From NCBI GenBank assembly GCA_947174885.1, contig CAMWKO010000001.1, forward strand, positions 62,001-126,000: a stretch of 64,000 nt of DNA, read 5' to 3'. The translations under genes and the position numbers were made by a program. This DNA comes from an uncultured Clostridia bacterium. Lineage in GTDB: Bacteria; Bacillota; Clostridia; Lachnospirales; Lachnospiraceae. The stretch's first letter is position 1; the number at the start of each line of letters is the position of its first letter. The notes beneath the pieces are model-generated. The model was not told where the DNA came from and made no database searches. It worked only from the letters and a program-made list of their open reading frames with translations. This document shows, one piece after another, positions 17,868-27,244 of the stretch.

Positions 17868-18045
17868 TATTAGGAAGGTTGTTCTGTTTTCCTATTATAA
17901 AAAATACTCCTTATATAAAAAGCATTTCTATGAATGTTCACAAATATAAAAGGAAAATATGTAATAATATTGTTCTATTTTTTAACTAGTAATTTTAAAA
18001 TTTATATGTATAATGTATTTATGAGAAAAGAAAGGAAGAACAATT

Positions 18046-20157
18046 ATGAGTGATGTATTAAATGTAGAGAAAATTTTCGGTGAAAATGTATTTACTCTTG
18101 GTAAAATGAGAGAACGCTTACCAAAGAAGGTTTTTCAGGAAGTTATGAATATAATGGAAAATGGTGGTGAAATGTCAATCGCTACTGCTGATGTAGTTGC
18201 CAAGGCTATGAAGGATTGGGCAGTAGAAAGAGGAGCAACACATTATACACATTGGTTCCAGCCTCTTACTGGTGTTACAGCAGAAAAGCATGATTCATTT
18301 GTTACAAATCCTGATTCAGACGGAAAAATGCTTATGGAGTTTTCAGGAAAAGAATTAATTAAAGGCGAGCCGGATGCTTCATCATTTCCATCAGGTGGAC
18401 TTAGAGCAACATTTGAAGCCAGAGGATATACAGTATGGGATTGTACATCACCGGCCTTCTTAAAGGAGGATGCTACAGGTGTTATTCTTTGTATTCCTAC
18501 AGCATTCTGTTCCTACACAGGTGAGGCTCTTGATAAGAAAACTCCTCTTTTAAGATCAATGGAAGCAGTTAGTACACAGGCTTTAAGAATTGTAAGATTA
18601 TTTGGAAATACAGAGGCTACAAAGGTAACTGCATCTGTAGGACCTGAACAGGAATACTTCCTTGTTGACAGACAGAAATATTTACAGAGAAAAGACTTAA
18701 TATATGCCGGACGTACATTGTTTGGCGCACCTGCTCCAAAGGGACAGGAAATGGAAGATCATTATTTTGGTACAATCAGAGAACGTATCGGAGCATACAT
18801 GAAAGATATCAATATTGAGCTTTGGAAGCTTGGTGTTTCTGCTAAGACACAGCACAATGAAGTAGCTCCTGCACAGCATGAATTAGCACCGATTTATGCT
18901 ACAGCAAATGTTGCGGTAGACCACAATCAGTTAGTAATGGAAATTATGAAAAAGGTAGCAGGTCGTCATGGTCTTGCATGCTTACTTCATGAAAAACCAT
19001 TTGCAGGTGTGAATGGTTCAGGTAAACATAACAACTGGTCACTTACAACAGATAATGGTGTAAATCTTTTAGACCCGGGTAAGACACCAAATGAAAATAT
19101 TCAGTTTTTATTAGTACTTGCCTGCATTATGAAAGCAGTAGATAGGCATGCAGATTTGCTTCGCCAGTCAGCTTCGGATGTTGGTAATGATCACAGACTT
19201 GGAGCGAATGAAGCACCTCCTGCAATTATTTCAATGTTTTTAGGCGAACAGCTTACAGATGTAGTTATGCAGCTTGTTGAAACAAACGAAGCAAAAACCT
19301 GCTTAAAGGGTGGAAAGCTTGAAACAGGTGTATCTACATTACCGGATGTAACAAAGGATGCAACAGATAGAAACAGAACATCACCATTTGCTTTTACAGG
19401 AAACAAATTTGAGTTCCGTATGGTTGGTTCTTCAGATTCTATTGCCAGCCCAAATACAACTCTTAATGCAATCGTTGCTGAGGCTTTCTGTGAAGCAGCA
19501 GATATATTGGAAAAAGCAGATGATTTTGATATGGCTGTACATGATTTAATTAAAGAATATATGACAGAATATCAGAGAATCGTATTCAATGGCGATGGCT
19601 ATTCGGATGAATGGGTAGTTGAAGCTGAAAGAAGAGGGTTACCAAACATTAAGTCTATGGTAGAAGCAGTTGAAACACTTACAACAGAAAAAGCCATTAA
19701 CCTATTCGGAAAGTTTGGAATATTCACAAAGGCAGAGCTTGAATCAAGAGCAGAAGTATTATATGAAACATATGCAAAGAGTTTGAATATTGAATCTCTT
19801 ACAATGATAGATATGGCTTCTAAGCAGATTATTCCTGCAGTAGCTAACTACACAAAGACACTTGCTGATGCAGTAATTGCTGTAAGAGAAGCTGGTGCAG
19901 ATTCATCAGTTCAGCATGAACTGCTTGTTGAAATCTCTTCATTATTAAAGGAAGCAAAGACAGCTTTAACAAAGCTTGAAAAGGTACAGAAGGAAGCAGT
20001 AGCCATGAGTGAGGGCAAAGAGCAGGCATTCTTCTACAAGGATGTAGTTAAAGCAGCAATGGATGAACTTAGAACACCGGTAGATAAACTTGAGATGCTT
20101 GTAGACAAAGAAGCATGGCCAATGCCATCATACGGCGATTTAATATTTGAGGTATAA
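18046..20157 (+). CDS. glnN: Glutamine synthetase type III
   Basis: This 703-residue enzyme makes glutamine from glutamate, ammonia and ATP. The length and the segments [61 protein letters not shown] and [18 protein letters not shown] are diagnostic for GSIII, which forms dodecamers unrelated in length to GSI/GSII. AAAGGAAG precedes the ATG. It is monocistronic, with its own promoter and a possible attenuator upstream, which suggests nitrogen-responsive control. A three-hairpin repeat element follows immediately after the stop. Confidence 0.96.
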   Translation: MSDVLNVEKIFGENVFTLGKMRERLPKKVFQEVMNIMENGGEMSIATADVVAKAMKDWAVERGATHYTHWFQPLTGVTAEKHDSFVTNPDSDGKMLMEFSGKELIKGEPDASSFPSGGLRATFEARGYTVWDCTSPAFLKEDATGVILCIPTAFCSYTGEALDKKTPLLRSMEAVSTQALRIVRLFGNTEATKVTASVGPEQEYFLVDRQKYLQRKDLIYAGRTLFGAPAPKGQEMEDHYFGTIRERIGAYMKDINIELWKLGVSAKTQHNEVAPAQHELAPIYATANVAVDHNQLVMEIMKKVAGRHGLACLLHEKPFAGVNGSGKHNNWSLTTDNGVNLLDPGKTPNENIQFLLVLACIMKAVDRHADLLRQSASDVGNDHRLGANEAPPAIISMFLGEQLTDVVMQLVETNEAKTCLKGGKLETGVSTLPDVTKDATDRNRTSPFAFTGNKFEFRMVGSSDSIASPNTTLNAIVAEAFCEAADILEKADDFDMAVHDLIKEYMTEYQRIVFNGDGYSDEWVVEAERRGLPNIKSMVEAVETLTTEKAINLFGKFGIFTKAELESRAEVLYETYAKSLNIESLTMIDMASKQIIPAVANYTKTLADAVIAVREAGADSSVQHELLVEISSLLKEAKTALTKLEKVQKEAVAMSEGKEQAFFYKDVVKAAMDELRTPVDKLEMLVDKEAWPMPSYGDLIFEV

Positions 20158-20160
20158 TAA

Positions 20161-20267
20161 CATCGAGTTGTTTACAACTCGATGTGCCGAGTGTATAAAA
20201 TCTGCGATTTTATCCACGAGGCCGTAGTGATAGGAATATATTAAAACATCGAGTTGTTTACAACTAA
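20161..20267. repeat. Three-hairpin repeat element, copy 1
   Basis: It starts 3 nt after the glnN stop. Hairpin A is a 24-nt perfect palindrome (CATCGAGTTG...CAACTCGATG). Hairpin B has ATAAAATC/GATTTTAT closing on TGC, with outer GTG/CAC and GCC/GGC pairs separated by a symmetric GA/GA internal loop. After about 25 nt a shortened hairpin A' follows (AGTTGTTTACAACT). A relative lies at 23455. Confidence 0.8.
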
Positions 20268-20279
20268 AATTAAAATCCC

Positions 20280-20308
20280 TTGCAAGAATTAAAAAATTAA
20301 TATATAAT
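20280..20308 (+). promoter_or_regulatory. Promoter of the yybP-ykoY riboswitch transcript
   Basis: TTGCAA, a 17-nt spacer and TATAAT, ending about 12 nt before the riboswitch begins. Confidence 0.75.
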
Positions 20309-20320
20309 TTTTATAAATAA

Positions 20321-20456
20321 AAGGGAGTAGCTTTCAGGCTGACTGTTATACGATTTCGTCATCACGATTGCAAAATCCGGAACGTATATAATAAGCGAGA
20401 CTTTTATTGCACATATGGACTTATTATGTCCATAAGCAATAGGTTTCGCTTTTTTG
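20321..20456 (+). promoter_or_regulatory. yybP-ykoY (Mn2+) riboswitch with terminator
   Basis: The conserved elements of the yybP-ykoY RNA appear in order: AAGGGAGTAG, TCGTCATCACGA, TGCAAAATCCGGAACG, then GCGAGACTTTTATTGC. A long terminator stem closes with GTTTCGCTTTTTT. This class binds Mn2+ and usually turns on exporters when manganese is high, here by preventing termination. The first codon of the antiporter lies about 55 nt downstream. Confidence 0.88.
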
Positions 20457-20510
20457 ATATTATAAAGGTTAAGCCTATTGTAATAACTATTATATATTTG
20501 GAGGATTGAA

Positions 20511-21515
20511 ATGGACATTTTAAAAAATGTAATATTGTTACTTGTAGGTTTTGTACTTTTGGTAAAGGGAGCAGATTATTTTGTAGAGGGAAGCTCGTCT
20601 GTTGCAAGAAGATTAAAAATTCCAAGTATTGTGGTAGGCCTTACTATTGTCGCAATGGGTACAAGTTTACCGGAGCTTGCAGTAAGTTTAAGTGCTGCAC
20701 TTAGTGGTTCCAATGAAATTGCAGTAAGTAATGTAGTTGGTTCTAATCTTTTTAATCTCATGGTAGTATTAGGTGTATGTGCAGTTATTTCACCTATAGC
20801 TGTAGATAAATCAGTAATGAAAAAGGAAATGCCGTTTATGCTGGGAATTACAGCCTTGCTGATACTGCTTTTTGCAGATTTTATTATGCCATGGACAGGA
20901 TTTTCAAAAACAGGTAAAGTAGTAGGCGAAATTTCCAGATTTGATGGAATTGTCTTTCTTGCTTTATTTGCCGGATTTATGCTTTTTACTGTAGAAGGTG
21001 CGTTAAAGCATAGAAAAAATAACGCCGATACAGAAGAAAAAAATGATAAAAATGAACTAAACATATGGTTAAGTATATTATTCATTTTGGGAGGCGCTGT
21101 TGCAATAAAATTTGGAGGAGATTTTGTTGTAGATAGTGCATCTAATATTGCAACTGTCTTTGGTATGAGTGAAACACTGGTAGGACTTACAATAGTTGCA
21201 CTTGGAACTTCGCTGCCGGAGCTGGTCACATCAATAGTGGCAGCCAGAAAGGGTGAAACCTCTCTTGCAATAGGAAATGTAGTGGGTTCAAATATATTTA
21301 ATATTTTACTTATTTTAGGTGTTTCTGCTGCAATATCTCCTATTGAAGTTATTATGGAATCGTTGGTGGACATGATTATAGTGCTTACAGTAAGCGTAGT
21401 AGTATTTATTTTTGGAAAATCAAAGGATAAGATTAGCAGAGCTGAAGGAATTACTATGGTAACAATTTATGTTTTGTATATGGCATATGCAATAATAAGA
21501 GTATATGCAACATAA
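20511..21515 (+). CDS. Ca2+/Na+ antiporter-family cation exchanger (CaCA), probably Mn2+-regulated
   Basis: This 334-residue membrane protein has two homologous halves, each with the family alpha-repeat: GLTIVAMGTSLPELAVSLSA with SNVVGSNLFN (about 43-85), and GLTIVALGTSLPELVTSIVA with GNVVGSNIFN (about 225-265). About ten membrane helices, with a charged loop between the halves (HRKNNADTEEKNDKNE). Family members exchange Ca2+ or other cations for Na+ or H+. The upstream yybP-ykoY riboswitch points to Mn2+ efflux or a coupled Ca2+/Mn2+ role; the transported ion cannot be read from sequence. GGAGG precedes the ATG. Confidence 0.92.
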   Translation: MDILKNVILLLVGFVLLVKGADYFVEGSSSVARRLKIPSIVVGLTIVAMGTSLPELAVSLSAALSGSNEIAVSNVVGSNLFNLMVVLGVCAVISPIAVDKSVMKKEMPFMLGITALLILLFADFIMPWTGFSKTGKVVGEISRFDGIVFLALFAGFMLFTVEGALKHRKNNADTEEKNDKNELNIWLSILFILGGAVAIKFGGDFVVDSASNIATVFGMSETLVGLTIVALGTSLPELVTSIVAARKGETSLAIGNVVGSNIFNILLILGVSAAISPIEVIMESLVDMIIVLTVSVVVFIFGKSKDKISRAEGITMVTIYVLYMAYAIIRVYAT

Positions 21516-21542
21516 GATATTAAAAAGATACGGAGGAATAGA

Positions 21543-22589
21543 ATGGTTGGTACATATAAATGTCCGGGCTGTGGTGCTCCTATAGAGTTTAACAGCCAGG
21601 CAGGAGAATTAGTATGTAGTTACTGTGGCACACATGTAGATGTCAGTAAGATGAATTCTGAAACTGACAAATATGATTGTGTAGTGGAGGATTTAGAAAA
21701 AGAGGATGCACAGTATGGAGATTTTGATTCTTACAAATGCAGTAATTGCGGAGCAGAGATTTTAACAGATGAGAATACTTCAGCAACAAGCTGCAGCTAC
21801 TGTGGCAGTCCTGCAATTATTAAGGAGAGGCTGCGTGGACAGTTAATGCCAAAGTCATTAATTCCATTTAAGCATAACAGAGAAATTGCAAAGGATGAAT
21901 TTAGAAAGTGGACAAAGAAAGGTATGCTTACTCCGGCCTGCTTTAGAAAAGAGGCTACCATTGACAGCATTAAAGGCATATACGTTCCGTTTTGGTTATA
22001 TGACTATAATGTGCATGTAGATATGATGGCTAATGCTACTAAGGTAAGGACAGAAAGAAAAGGAAATACAGAGTATACTCATACATCCCATTATCAGGTA
22101 AATCGTGTAATGGATTGTTCATTTACAAAAATACCTGCAGACGCATCTGAGAAAATGCCTGACTCTGTTATGGATAAACTGGAGCCGTTTAATTATAATG
22201 AACTTAGAAAATTTGAAATGCCATATTTATCAGGATATAGTTCAGAAAAGTACAATTATACGAAGGAAGAAATGAATTACAGGGCAGAAAGCAGAGCCAG
22301 AGGATATGCGTTTACCGAATGTCGAAACTCTATTATCGGTTATAGCAGTGTTAATGTAGTTCATTCAAATGCACGACTGCAAAGGCTGGGTGCCACATAT
22401 TCATTATTACCTGTATGGATTCTTAACTATGTATTTAAGGGTAAGCAGTATATGTTTGCTATGAATGGCCAAACAGGCAAAATCGTAGGAGAACTCCCGA
22501 TATCAAAGGGAAAGGCAGCGGCATGGTTTGGCGGTGTATTCGCCGGTGTGTCAGCGCTGCTCTTGTTGTTAGGAGGGATTTTAGGATGA
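21543..22589 (+). CDS. Double zinc-ribbon membrane-anchored protein
   Basis: This 348-residue protein starts with two TFIIB-like zinc ribbons: CPGCGAPIEF...CSYCG and CSNCGAEIL...CSYCG (residues 8-85). A long domain of unknown fold follows (IPFKHNREIAKDEFRKW, GIYVPFWLYDYNVHVDM), with a single C-terminal membrane helix after GELPISKGKAAAWFGG. Proteins of this layout are common in Clostridia, often beside TPM-domain proteins as here (stop and start overlap, ATGA). Function is unknown; a membrane-associated assembly role is a guess. GGAGGAATAG precedes the start. Confidence 0.75.
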   Translation: MVGTYKCPGCGAPIEFNSQAGELVCSYCGTHVDVSKMNSETDKYDCVVEDLEKEDAQYGDFDSYKCSNCGAEILTDENTSATSCSYCGSPAIIKERLRGQLMPKSLIPFKHNREIAKDEFRKWTKKGMLTPACFRKEATIDSIKGIYVPFWLYDYNVHVDMMANATKVRTERKGNTEYTHTSHYQVNRVMDCSFTKIPADASEKMPDSVMDKLEPFNYNELRKFEMPYLSGYSSEKYNYTKEEMNYRAESRARGYAFTECRNSIIGYSSVNVVHSNARLQRLGATYSLLPVWILNYVFKGKQYMFAMNGQTGKIVGELPISKGKAAAWFGGVFAGVSALLLLLGGILG

Positions 22590-23449
22590 GAAACATACTT
22601 AAAAAATCACTTGGTTTTATAATGCTTATAACTGTATTTACAGGTTTATGCGGATATACTACGGAACATGATAAGGTATATGACGAAGCAGGACTTTTCA
22701 GTCAAAGTGAAATTTCCAGTCTGACAGATATGGCAGAAAGATATGGTAATGAAGTAAAGCTTGATTTGGTTGTATATACTGTAGACGAGTATATTAGCAA
22801 ATCAGTTATGGAAACGGCTGATGATTTTTACGATGATAACAATTTTGGATGGGATGACTGTGACGGCTCCGGCGCAATATTGTTAATAGATATGTATAAG
22901 AGAGAATTGTGGTTATCCTGTGCGGGTCTGGCACAGGCATATGTTGATGAATACACGGAAGATAAAATACTTGATAATATTGAAAAATATGCTGCAGACG
23001 GTGATTTTTACGGAGCAGCAACAGCCTTTATGGAAGGTGTATATGATGCAGCACTAGACTTTAGAAAAGACAGCGATTATAAAGAAATTCTTGATAATTG
23101 GTATGAAGGCAAATACGATACATATGATGACATAGCATCCATGGTTGAGCCAAAGGAACCTAATTTCTTTACAAGTTTTAAAAATCCGCTTTTAAGCATG
23201 GGTATAGGGGCTGTATGTGCGGCGATTGTTGTGGGTATAATGTGTATACATTCTAAAACAAGAATGACTGTAGGCAGTAGAACATATATTGAAAACCAAA
23301 ATTTTCCTGTCAGACAGGATAACTATATTAGAACAACAACTACCAGCAGGGTAATTCAAAGCAGTAGTGGTGGCAGCAGTGGTGGCAGCAGTCATTCGCA
23401 TCACAGCAGTAGCGGAAGAAGTCACAGTGGCGGCGGAAGACACTTTTAA
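22586..23449 (+). CDS. TPM-domain membrane protein with Ser/Gly/His-rich tail
   Basis: Residues about 30-165 form a TPM (TLP18.3/Psb32/MOLO-1) domain (VYDEAGLFSQSEISSLTDMA, GAILLIDMYKRELWLSCAG) after an N-terminal signal or membrane segment. A second membrane helix lies near 210-230. The end is a low-complexity tail of Ser, Gly and His finishing SGGGRHF, like the YgcG group. The ATG at 22586 is chosen because AGGAGGG sits 8 nt upstream and it overlaps the previous stop. An in-frame start 63 nt upstream would lie inside the previous gene and spoil the signal peptide. Function unknown; pairs with the zinc-ribbon protein. Confidence 0.85.
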   Translation: MRNILKKSLGFIMLITVFTGLCGYTTEHDKVYDEAGLFSQSEISSLTDMAERYGNEVKLDLVVYTVDEYISKSVMETADDFYDDNNFGWDDCDGSGAILLIDMYKRELWLSCAGLAQAYVDEYTEDKILDNIEKYAADGDFYGAATAFMEGVYDAALDFRKDSDYKEILDNWYEGKYDTYDDIASMVEPKEPNFFTSFKNPLLSMGIGAVCAAIVVGIMCIHSKTRMTVGSRTYIENQNFPVRQDNYIRTTTTSRVIQSSSGGSSGGSSHSHHSSSGRSHSGGGRHF

Positions 23450-23454
23450 TAAAG

Positions 23455-23571
23455 CACTGAGTTGTAAAACAACTCAGTGCGCCTCGTGCATAAAATCTCT
23501 GATTTTATCCGCGAGGTATTAGAGAGACAGGGAAAAATTAATAAAACACTGAGTTGATTCACAACTCAGTG
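23455..23571. repeat. Three-hairpin repeat element, copy 2
   Basis: It lies 5 nt after the preceding stop. Hairpin A (CACTGAGTTG...CAACTCAGTG), hairpin B (CCTCG...ATAAAATC-TCT-GATTTTAT...CGAGG) and hairpin A' (CACTGAGTTG-ATTCA-CAACTCAGTG) come in the same order as the element at 20161. The stem changes from CATCGAG/CTCGATG to CACTGAG/CTCAGTG, so pairing is kept. Confidence 0.8.
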
Positions 23572-23620
23572 TGTAGAAACTAGAAACCATAAATTAAAAG
23601 AAGACAGGCAGGAGGAAAAA

Positions 23621-24145
23621 ATGTCAGAAAAAAACCCAATAGTTACAATTACAATGGATAATGGAGATGTGATTAAGGCTGAATTGTATCCGGAAATTGC
23701 ACCAAATACAGTTAATAATTTTATCAGTCTGATTAATCAGGGCTATTACGATGGACTTATTTTCCATAGAGTTATTAAAGGATTTATGATTCAGGGAGGC
23801 TGCCCTAACGGAACAGGTACGGGCGGTCCGGGATATGATATTAAAGGTGAATTTTCCATGAATGGATTTGACAATCCGTTAAAGCATACAGTGGGTGTGC
23901 TTTCTATGGCAAGAGCTATGCACCCTGATTCAGCAGGCTCACAGTTTTTTATCATGCATAAGGATTCGCCACATTTAGACGGACAGTATGCTGCTTTTGG
24001 AAAAGTAGTTGAAGGTATGGAAAATGTAAACAAGATTGCAGAATGTACCACAGATTATGGTGACAGACCATTAGAAGTCCAGAAGATGAAGAGTGTGACT
24101 GTAGATACGTTTGGGATAACATATCCTGAACCGGAAAAATGCTAA
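23621..24145 (+). CDS. Peptidyl-prolyl cis-trans isomerase, cyclophilin type
   Basis: This 174-residue cytosolic foldase catalyses proline isomerisation. Cyclophilin landmarks: [40 protein letters not shown] (catalytic Arg in FHRV), [30 protein letters not shown]. No signal peptide. GGAGG precedes the ATG. Its last codons overlap the next gene by 7 nt, implying co-translation. Confidence 0.95.
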   Translation: MSEKNPIVTITMDNGDVIKAELYPEIAPNTVNNFISLINQGYYDGLIFHRVIKGFMIQGGCPNGTGTGGPGYDIKGEFSMNGFDNPLKHTVGVLSMARAMHPDSAGSQFFIMHKDSPHLDGQYAAFGKVVEGMENVNKIAECTTDYGDRPLEVQKMKSVTVDTFGITYPEPEKC

Positions 24146-25344
24146 AGGCAATAATATTTGACATGGACGGAGTGTTGGTGGATAGTGAAAGAATTCACTA
24201 TGAAGCTGACAAAAGGATGTTAAAGGAACAATTTGGGATTGATATGTCATTTGATTATTATAAGCAGTATATCGGTGGCACGGTTTCAAATATGTGGAAT
24301 GGCATTATTCGGGATTTTAAGCTTGAAAATGTAGATGAATATATATTGAATTCATATACAGATGATATCCTAAAGGAAATGTTAGAAAAGAGAGGCTACC
24401 CCGCAGTTGCAGGTGTAGTCCCTTTTATTAAGAAAATAAAAAGAGAGACGAATTTGCTTTTGGCAGTAGCATCATCTTCATCTATGTCAAGAATAAAGGA
24501 TAATCTTACAAGCCTTGGAATTATGAAATACTTTGATGTATTAGAGAGCGGACAGGACTTAGGAGTATCAAAACCCAATCCGGCTGTATTTTTGGAAACC
24601 GCAAAAAAACTGGGAGTAAAGAATGAGGAATGTATGGTTATTGAGGATTCTGAAAATGGTATAATGGCAGCAGCTAATGGTAAAATACCATGTCTGGGAT
24701 ATATCAATCCAAATTCAGGAAACCAGAATTTATCAGGGGCGAATGCTGTTTTTGAAAGCTTTGAAAATCTGGATATGAATTTTATTAATATGATATATGG
24801 TCATAGTGTTGGTGAAGCGGTAAATATATTGGAAACTGACAGGCTTAAGATTAGGGAAATTACAATAGAGGATGTGCCTGTATTATATTCCTTGTATGAT
24901 GAGGAAATAACAAAATATATGCCACCGCTTTTTGAAAAAATGGAGGAGGAAATAGAATATACAAAGAAATATATTGATAATGTGTATGGACTGTATCATT
25001 ATGGCATATGGATAGTGGAGCTTAAAGAAAGCGGTGAAATTATAGGGAGGGCAGGTATTGAATATAAGGAAATAGATACAAGTGATTATACACATGAACT
25101 GGGATATATGATAGGTAAAAAATATCAGAATAACGGATATGCAAAAGAGGCCGTAGAGGCTGTTTTATCTTATATGCGTGAATATTATGGAATAGAAGAT
25201 ATTTTTGTGGAAATATCAGAGAATAATTATAAATCTATTGAGTTAGCCAAGAAAATGGGATTTGAATTTACGGAGGGCAGAGTCAATGATAAATATCTGG
25301 TGGGCGAGCTTAAGACAGCAAATAACCAAACAAAAAAGATGTGA
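24139..25344 (+). CDS. HAD hydrolase-GNAT acetyltransferase fusion
   Basis: This 401-residue protein has two enzymatic halves. Residues 1-215 are a HAD subfamily IA phosphatase/phosphomutase domain ([11 protein letters not shown] nucleophile motif, VASSSS motif [11 protein letters not shown] motif [11 protein letters not shown] motif IV), similar to beta-phosphoglucomutase-like enzymes. Residues about 225-395 are a GNAT N-acetyltransferase domain ([39 protein letters not shown] with the acetyl-CoA loop). No stop or frameshift separates them. Substrates are unknown. The start codon lies within the end of the cyclophilin gene. Confidence 0.88.
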   Translation: MLKAIIFDMDGVLVDSERIHYEADKRMLKEQFGIDMSFDYYKQYIGGTVSNMWNGIIRDFKLENVDEYILNSYTDDILKEMLEKRGYPAVAGVVPFIKKIKRETNLLLAVASSSSMSRIKDNLTSLGIMKYFDVLESGQDLGVSKPNPAVFLETAKKLGVKNEECMVIEDSENGIMAAANGKIPCLGYINPNSGNQNLSGANAVFESFENLDMNFINMIYGHSVGEAVNILETDRLKIREITIEDVPVLYSLYDEEITKYMPPLFEKMEEEIEYTKKYIDNVYGLYHYGIWIVELKESGEIIGRAGIEYKEIDTSDYTHELGYMIGKKYQNNGYAKEAVEAVLSYMREYYGIEDIFVEISENNYKSIELAKKMGFEFTEGRVNDKYLVGELKTANNQTKKM

Positions 25345-25370
25345 TAACACATCTTTTTTGTTTGGTTATT
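25321..25370. terminator. 23-bp perfect palindromic terminator
   Basis: AATAACCAAACAAAAAAGAT begins the left arm and the right arm is its exact complement, with an ATAA loop. The stop codon of the HAD-GNAT gene lies at the loop. As both arms contain A and T runs it should terminate in either direction. Confidence 0.85.
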
Positions 25371-25752
25371 TGGTTGACTTTGTATAATAAATAAAAGGGA
25401 GGAGTTTGTGCTAAGCACAAACCTATAAAATTATGAAAAATTCGAAGGACTTTTATCCTTTCGATAGTAATAGTATATTTTTCAAAAATTAAGAATTAAT
25501 GTTTTTATTTTGAAAGTTTATTTAATAAAATATGAACAAAATATGAACAGCTGAATAATAGAGTTGTAATGTGTATAAGAAATGATAAATATGTCAGAAC
25601 CGGTAGAATAATCAAGTAGATAAAAAATGTAAATTTTGTACAAAAATGATTTACTTTTGGCATAAAATTTGTTAATATTAACATAACTTGTTGTACGTGA
25701 AGCTATATTTTTATAGCTCGCAGACTATATTTTTTTAGGAGGATTTTATTTT
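25371..25752 (+). promoter_or_regulatory. Intergenic region with promoter and operator-like palindrome for the alcohol dehydrogenase
   Basis: No gene is seen. A 14-bp palindrome TGTTAATATTAACA (25670-25683) overlaps a possible -10 (TAATAT, with TTTACT 17 nt upstream). A small GAAGCTATA-TTTTTATAGCTCG hairpin-like stretch follows before GGAGG. The palindrome resembles half of a redox-repressor Rex operator, but the half-sites are two bases closer than in that consensus, so the regulator is unknown. Confidence 0.4.
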
Positions 25753-26934
25753 ATGGCAAGATTTACTTTACCAAGAGATGTATACTATGGAAAAGGTTCT
25801 ATTGAACAGCTTAAGAGCCTTCAGGGAAAGAAAGCCATTGTTGTAGTTGGTGGCGGTTCAATGAAAAGATTTGGCTTTTTGGATAAGGTTGTTGCAAACC
25901 TTAAAGAAGCAGGTATGGAAGTTGAATTATTTGAAAATGTTGAACCTGATCCATCTGTAGAAACTGTTATGCGTGGTGCAGAGGCAATGAGAAAATTTGA
26001 GCCGGATTGGATTGTATCTATGGGCGGAGGCTCTCCTATTGATGCAGCAAAAGCTATGTGGGCATTTTATGAATATCCGGATGTGACATTTGAAGATTTA
26101 TGTATTCCATTCAATTTTCCTAAACTTAGAACAAAAGCTAAATTTTTAGCTATCCCATCAACATCAGGTACAGCTACGGAGGTTACGGCATTTTCTGTTA
26201 TTACTGATTATGCAAAGGGTGTTAAGTATCCGCTTGCAGACTTTGAAATTACACCTGATATGGCTATTGTAGATCCTGACTTGGCAGAAACAATGCCACC
26301 AAAGCTTGTTGCACATACAGGAATGGATGCACTTACACATGCTATCGAAGCGTATGTTTCTACATTACACGGACCATTCACAGATCCGTTGGCATTGCAG
26401 GCTATTGAAATGGTATTTGATTATTTGCCATCTTCATTTAATGGAAATATGGAATCAAGAGAGCAGATGCATTATGCACAATGTTTAGCAGGTATGGCAT
26501 TCTCAAATGCATTACTTGGTATTGTTCACTCAATGGCACACAAAACAGGTGCAGCATTTTCTACAGGACATATCCCTCATGGATGCGCAAATGCTATTTA
26601 TTTACCATATGTTATTAAGTACAATGCACATGAAAAGGAAGCACTGAGCAGATATGCAGAAATTGCAAGAAGAATGGGACTGGAGGGTACATCAGAAACA
26701 GCTCTTATGAATGCTTTATGTGATAAGATTGATGAGTTTAATGTTAAATTAAATATTCCGAAGACACTTAAGGATTTTGGTATTGTCGAGGAGGAATTTA
26801 AAGAAAAGGTTAAGACTATTGCTGAACTGGCAGTAGGAGATGCTTGTACAGGTTCAAATCCAAGAACAATTACACCGGAACAGATGGAAAAATTATTTAC
26901 ATGTACATATTATGGCACGGAAGTGGATTTCTAA
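25753..26934 (+). CDS. Iron-containing alcohol dehydrogenase
   Basis: This 393-residue group III NAD(P)H-dependent dehydrogenase contains a nucleotide-binding motif (VSMGGGSPIDAAKAMW) and metal ligands Asp192 and His196 (GMDALTHAIEAY), His263 (HSMAHKTG) and His276 (GHIPHGCANA). It resembles butanol/ethanol dehydrogenases of Clostridia, which reduce aldehydes to regenerate NAD(P)+. The exact substrate cannot be stated. TTAGGAGG precedes the ATG. Monocistronic. Confidence 0.94.
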   Translation: MARFTLPRDVYYGKGSIEQLKSLQGKKAIVVVGGGSMKRFGFLDKVVANLKEAGMEVELFENVEPDPSVETVMRGAEAMRKFEPDWIVSMGGGSPIDAAKAMWAFYEYPDVTFEDLCIPFNFPKLRTKAKFLAIPSTSGTATEVTAFSVITDYAKGVKYPLADFEITPDMAIVDPDLAETMPPKLVAHTGMDALTHAIEAYVSTLHGPFTDPLALQAIEMVFDYLPSSFNGNMESREQMHYAQCLAGMAFSNALLGIVHSMAHKTGAAFSTGHIPHGCANAIYLPYVIKYNAHEKEALSRYAEIARRMGLEGTSETALMNALCDKIDEFNVKLNIPKTLKDFGIVEEEFKEKVKTIAELAVGDACTGSNPRTITPEQMEKLFTCTYYGTEVDF

Positions 26935-27057
26935 GATTTATTCCAATTATTGTTCAAACTGTAAAAAGATGATATTTGATACAGAGATATTAAAATAATA
27001 AATTGGAAAATATGTTAATATTTAATAAAATATTATAAAATCAAGCATAAAATATAG

Positions 27058-27086
27058 TTGAATATTGCCTTAAAAAATAGTATAAT
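27058..27086 (+). promoter_or_regulatory. Promoter of nfnAB
   Basis: TTGAAT, a 17-nt spacer and TATAAT. The predicted start near 27093 gives a leader of about 150 nt. Confidence 0.75.
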
Positions 27087-27105
27087 TCAGATATGTAGTA
27101 AATGG

Positions 27106-27188
27106 GTCAGATATCTTGTTGCTTTGCGGTATCTGACTGATGATACAAGAGCAACAAAAAGCCGCTTAATTTTAGTGGCTTTTTGTTT
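27106..27188 (+). promoter_or_regulatory. Attenuator-like leader of nfnAB with competing stems
   Basis: Stem 1: GTCAGATATC (27106) pairs with GGTATCTGAC (27128-27137). A competing stem pairs GTTGCT (27118) with AGCAAC (27150), and GGTATC with GATAC. Directly after comes a terminator (AAAAAGCC/GGCTTTTTG) ending about 55 nt before the nfnA start. The overlap of stems suggests a switch, but I recognise no known riboswitch or T-box (no TGGTACCGCGG-like core). Confidence 0.55.
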
Positions 27189-27244
27189 AATTAATAGTTA
27201 CCATTTGGTGAGGAAAGCGAAAATTAACGAAAGGAAGCAAGGAA

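Noticed and set aside
20576..21373. Reverse-strand frame of 265 codons within the antiporter gene
   Set aside because: It mirrors the antiporter codons; no start site, motif or neighbour supports it.
22523..22585. Earlier ATG for the TPM-domain protein
   Set aside because: It lies inside the zinc-ribbon gene, has no ribosome binding site and would bury the signal peptide; the ATG at 22586 follows AGGAGGG.
25670..25683. Rex-type redox operator before the alcohol dehydrogenase
   Set aside because: The palindrome TGTTAATATTAACA has half-sites only 2 nt apart, while the Rex consensus needs four. It is kept only as an unassigned operator candidate.
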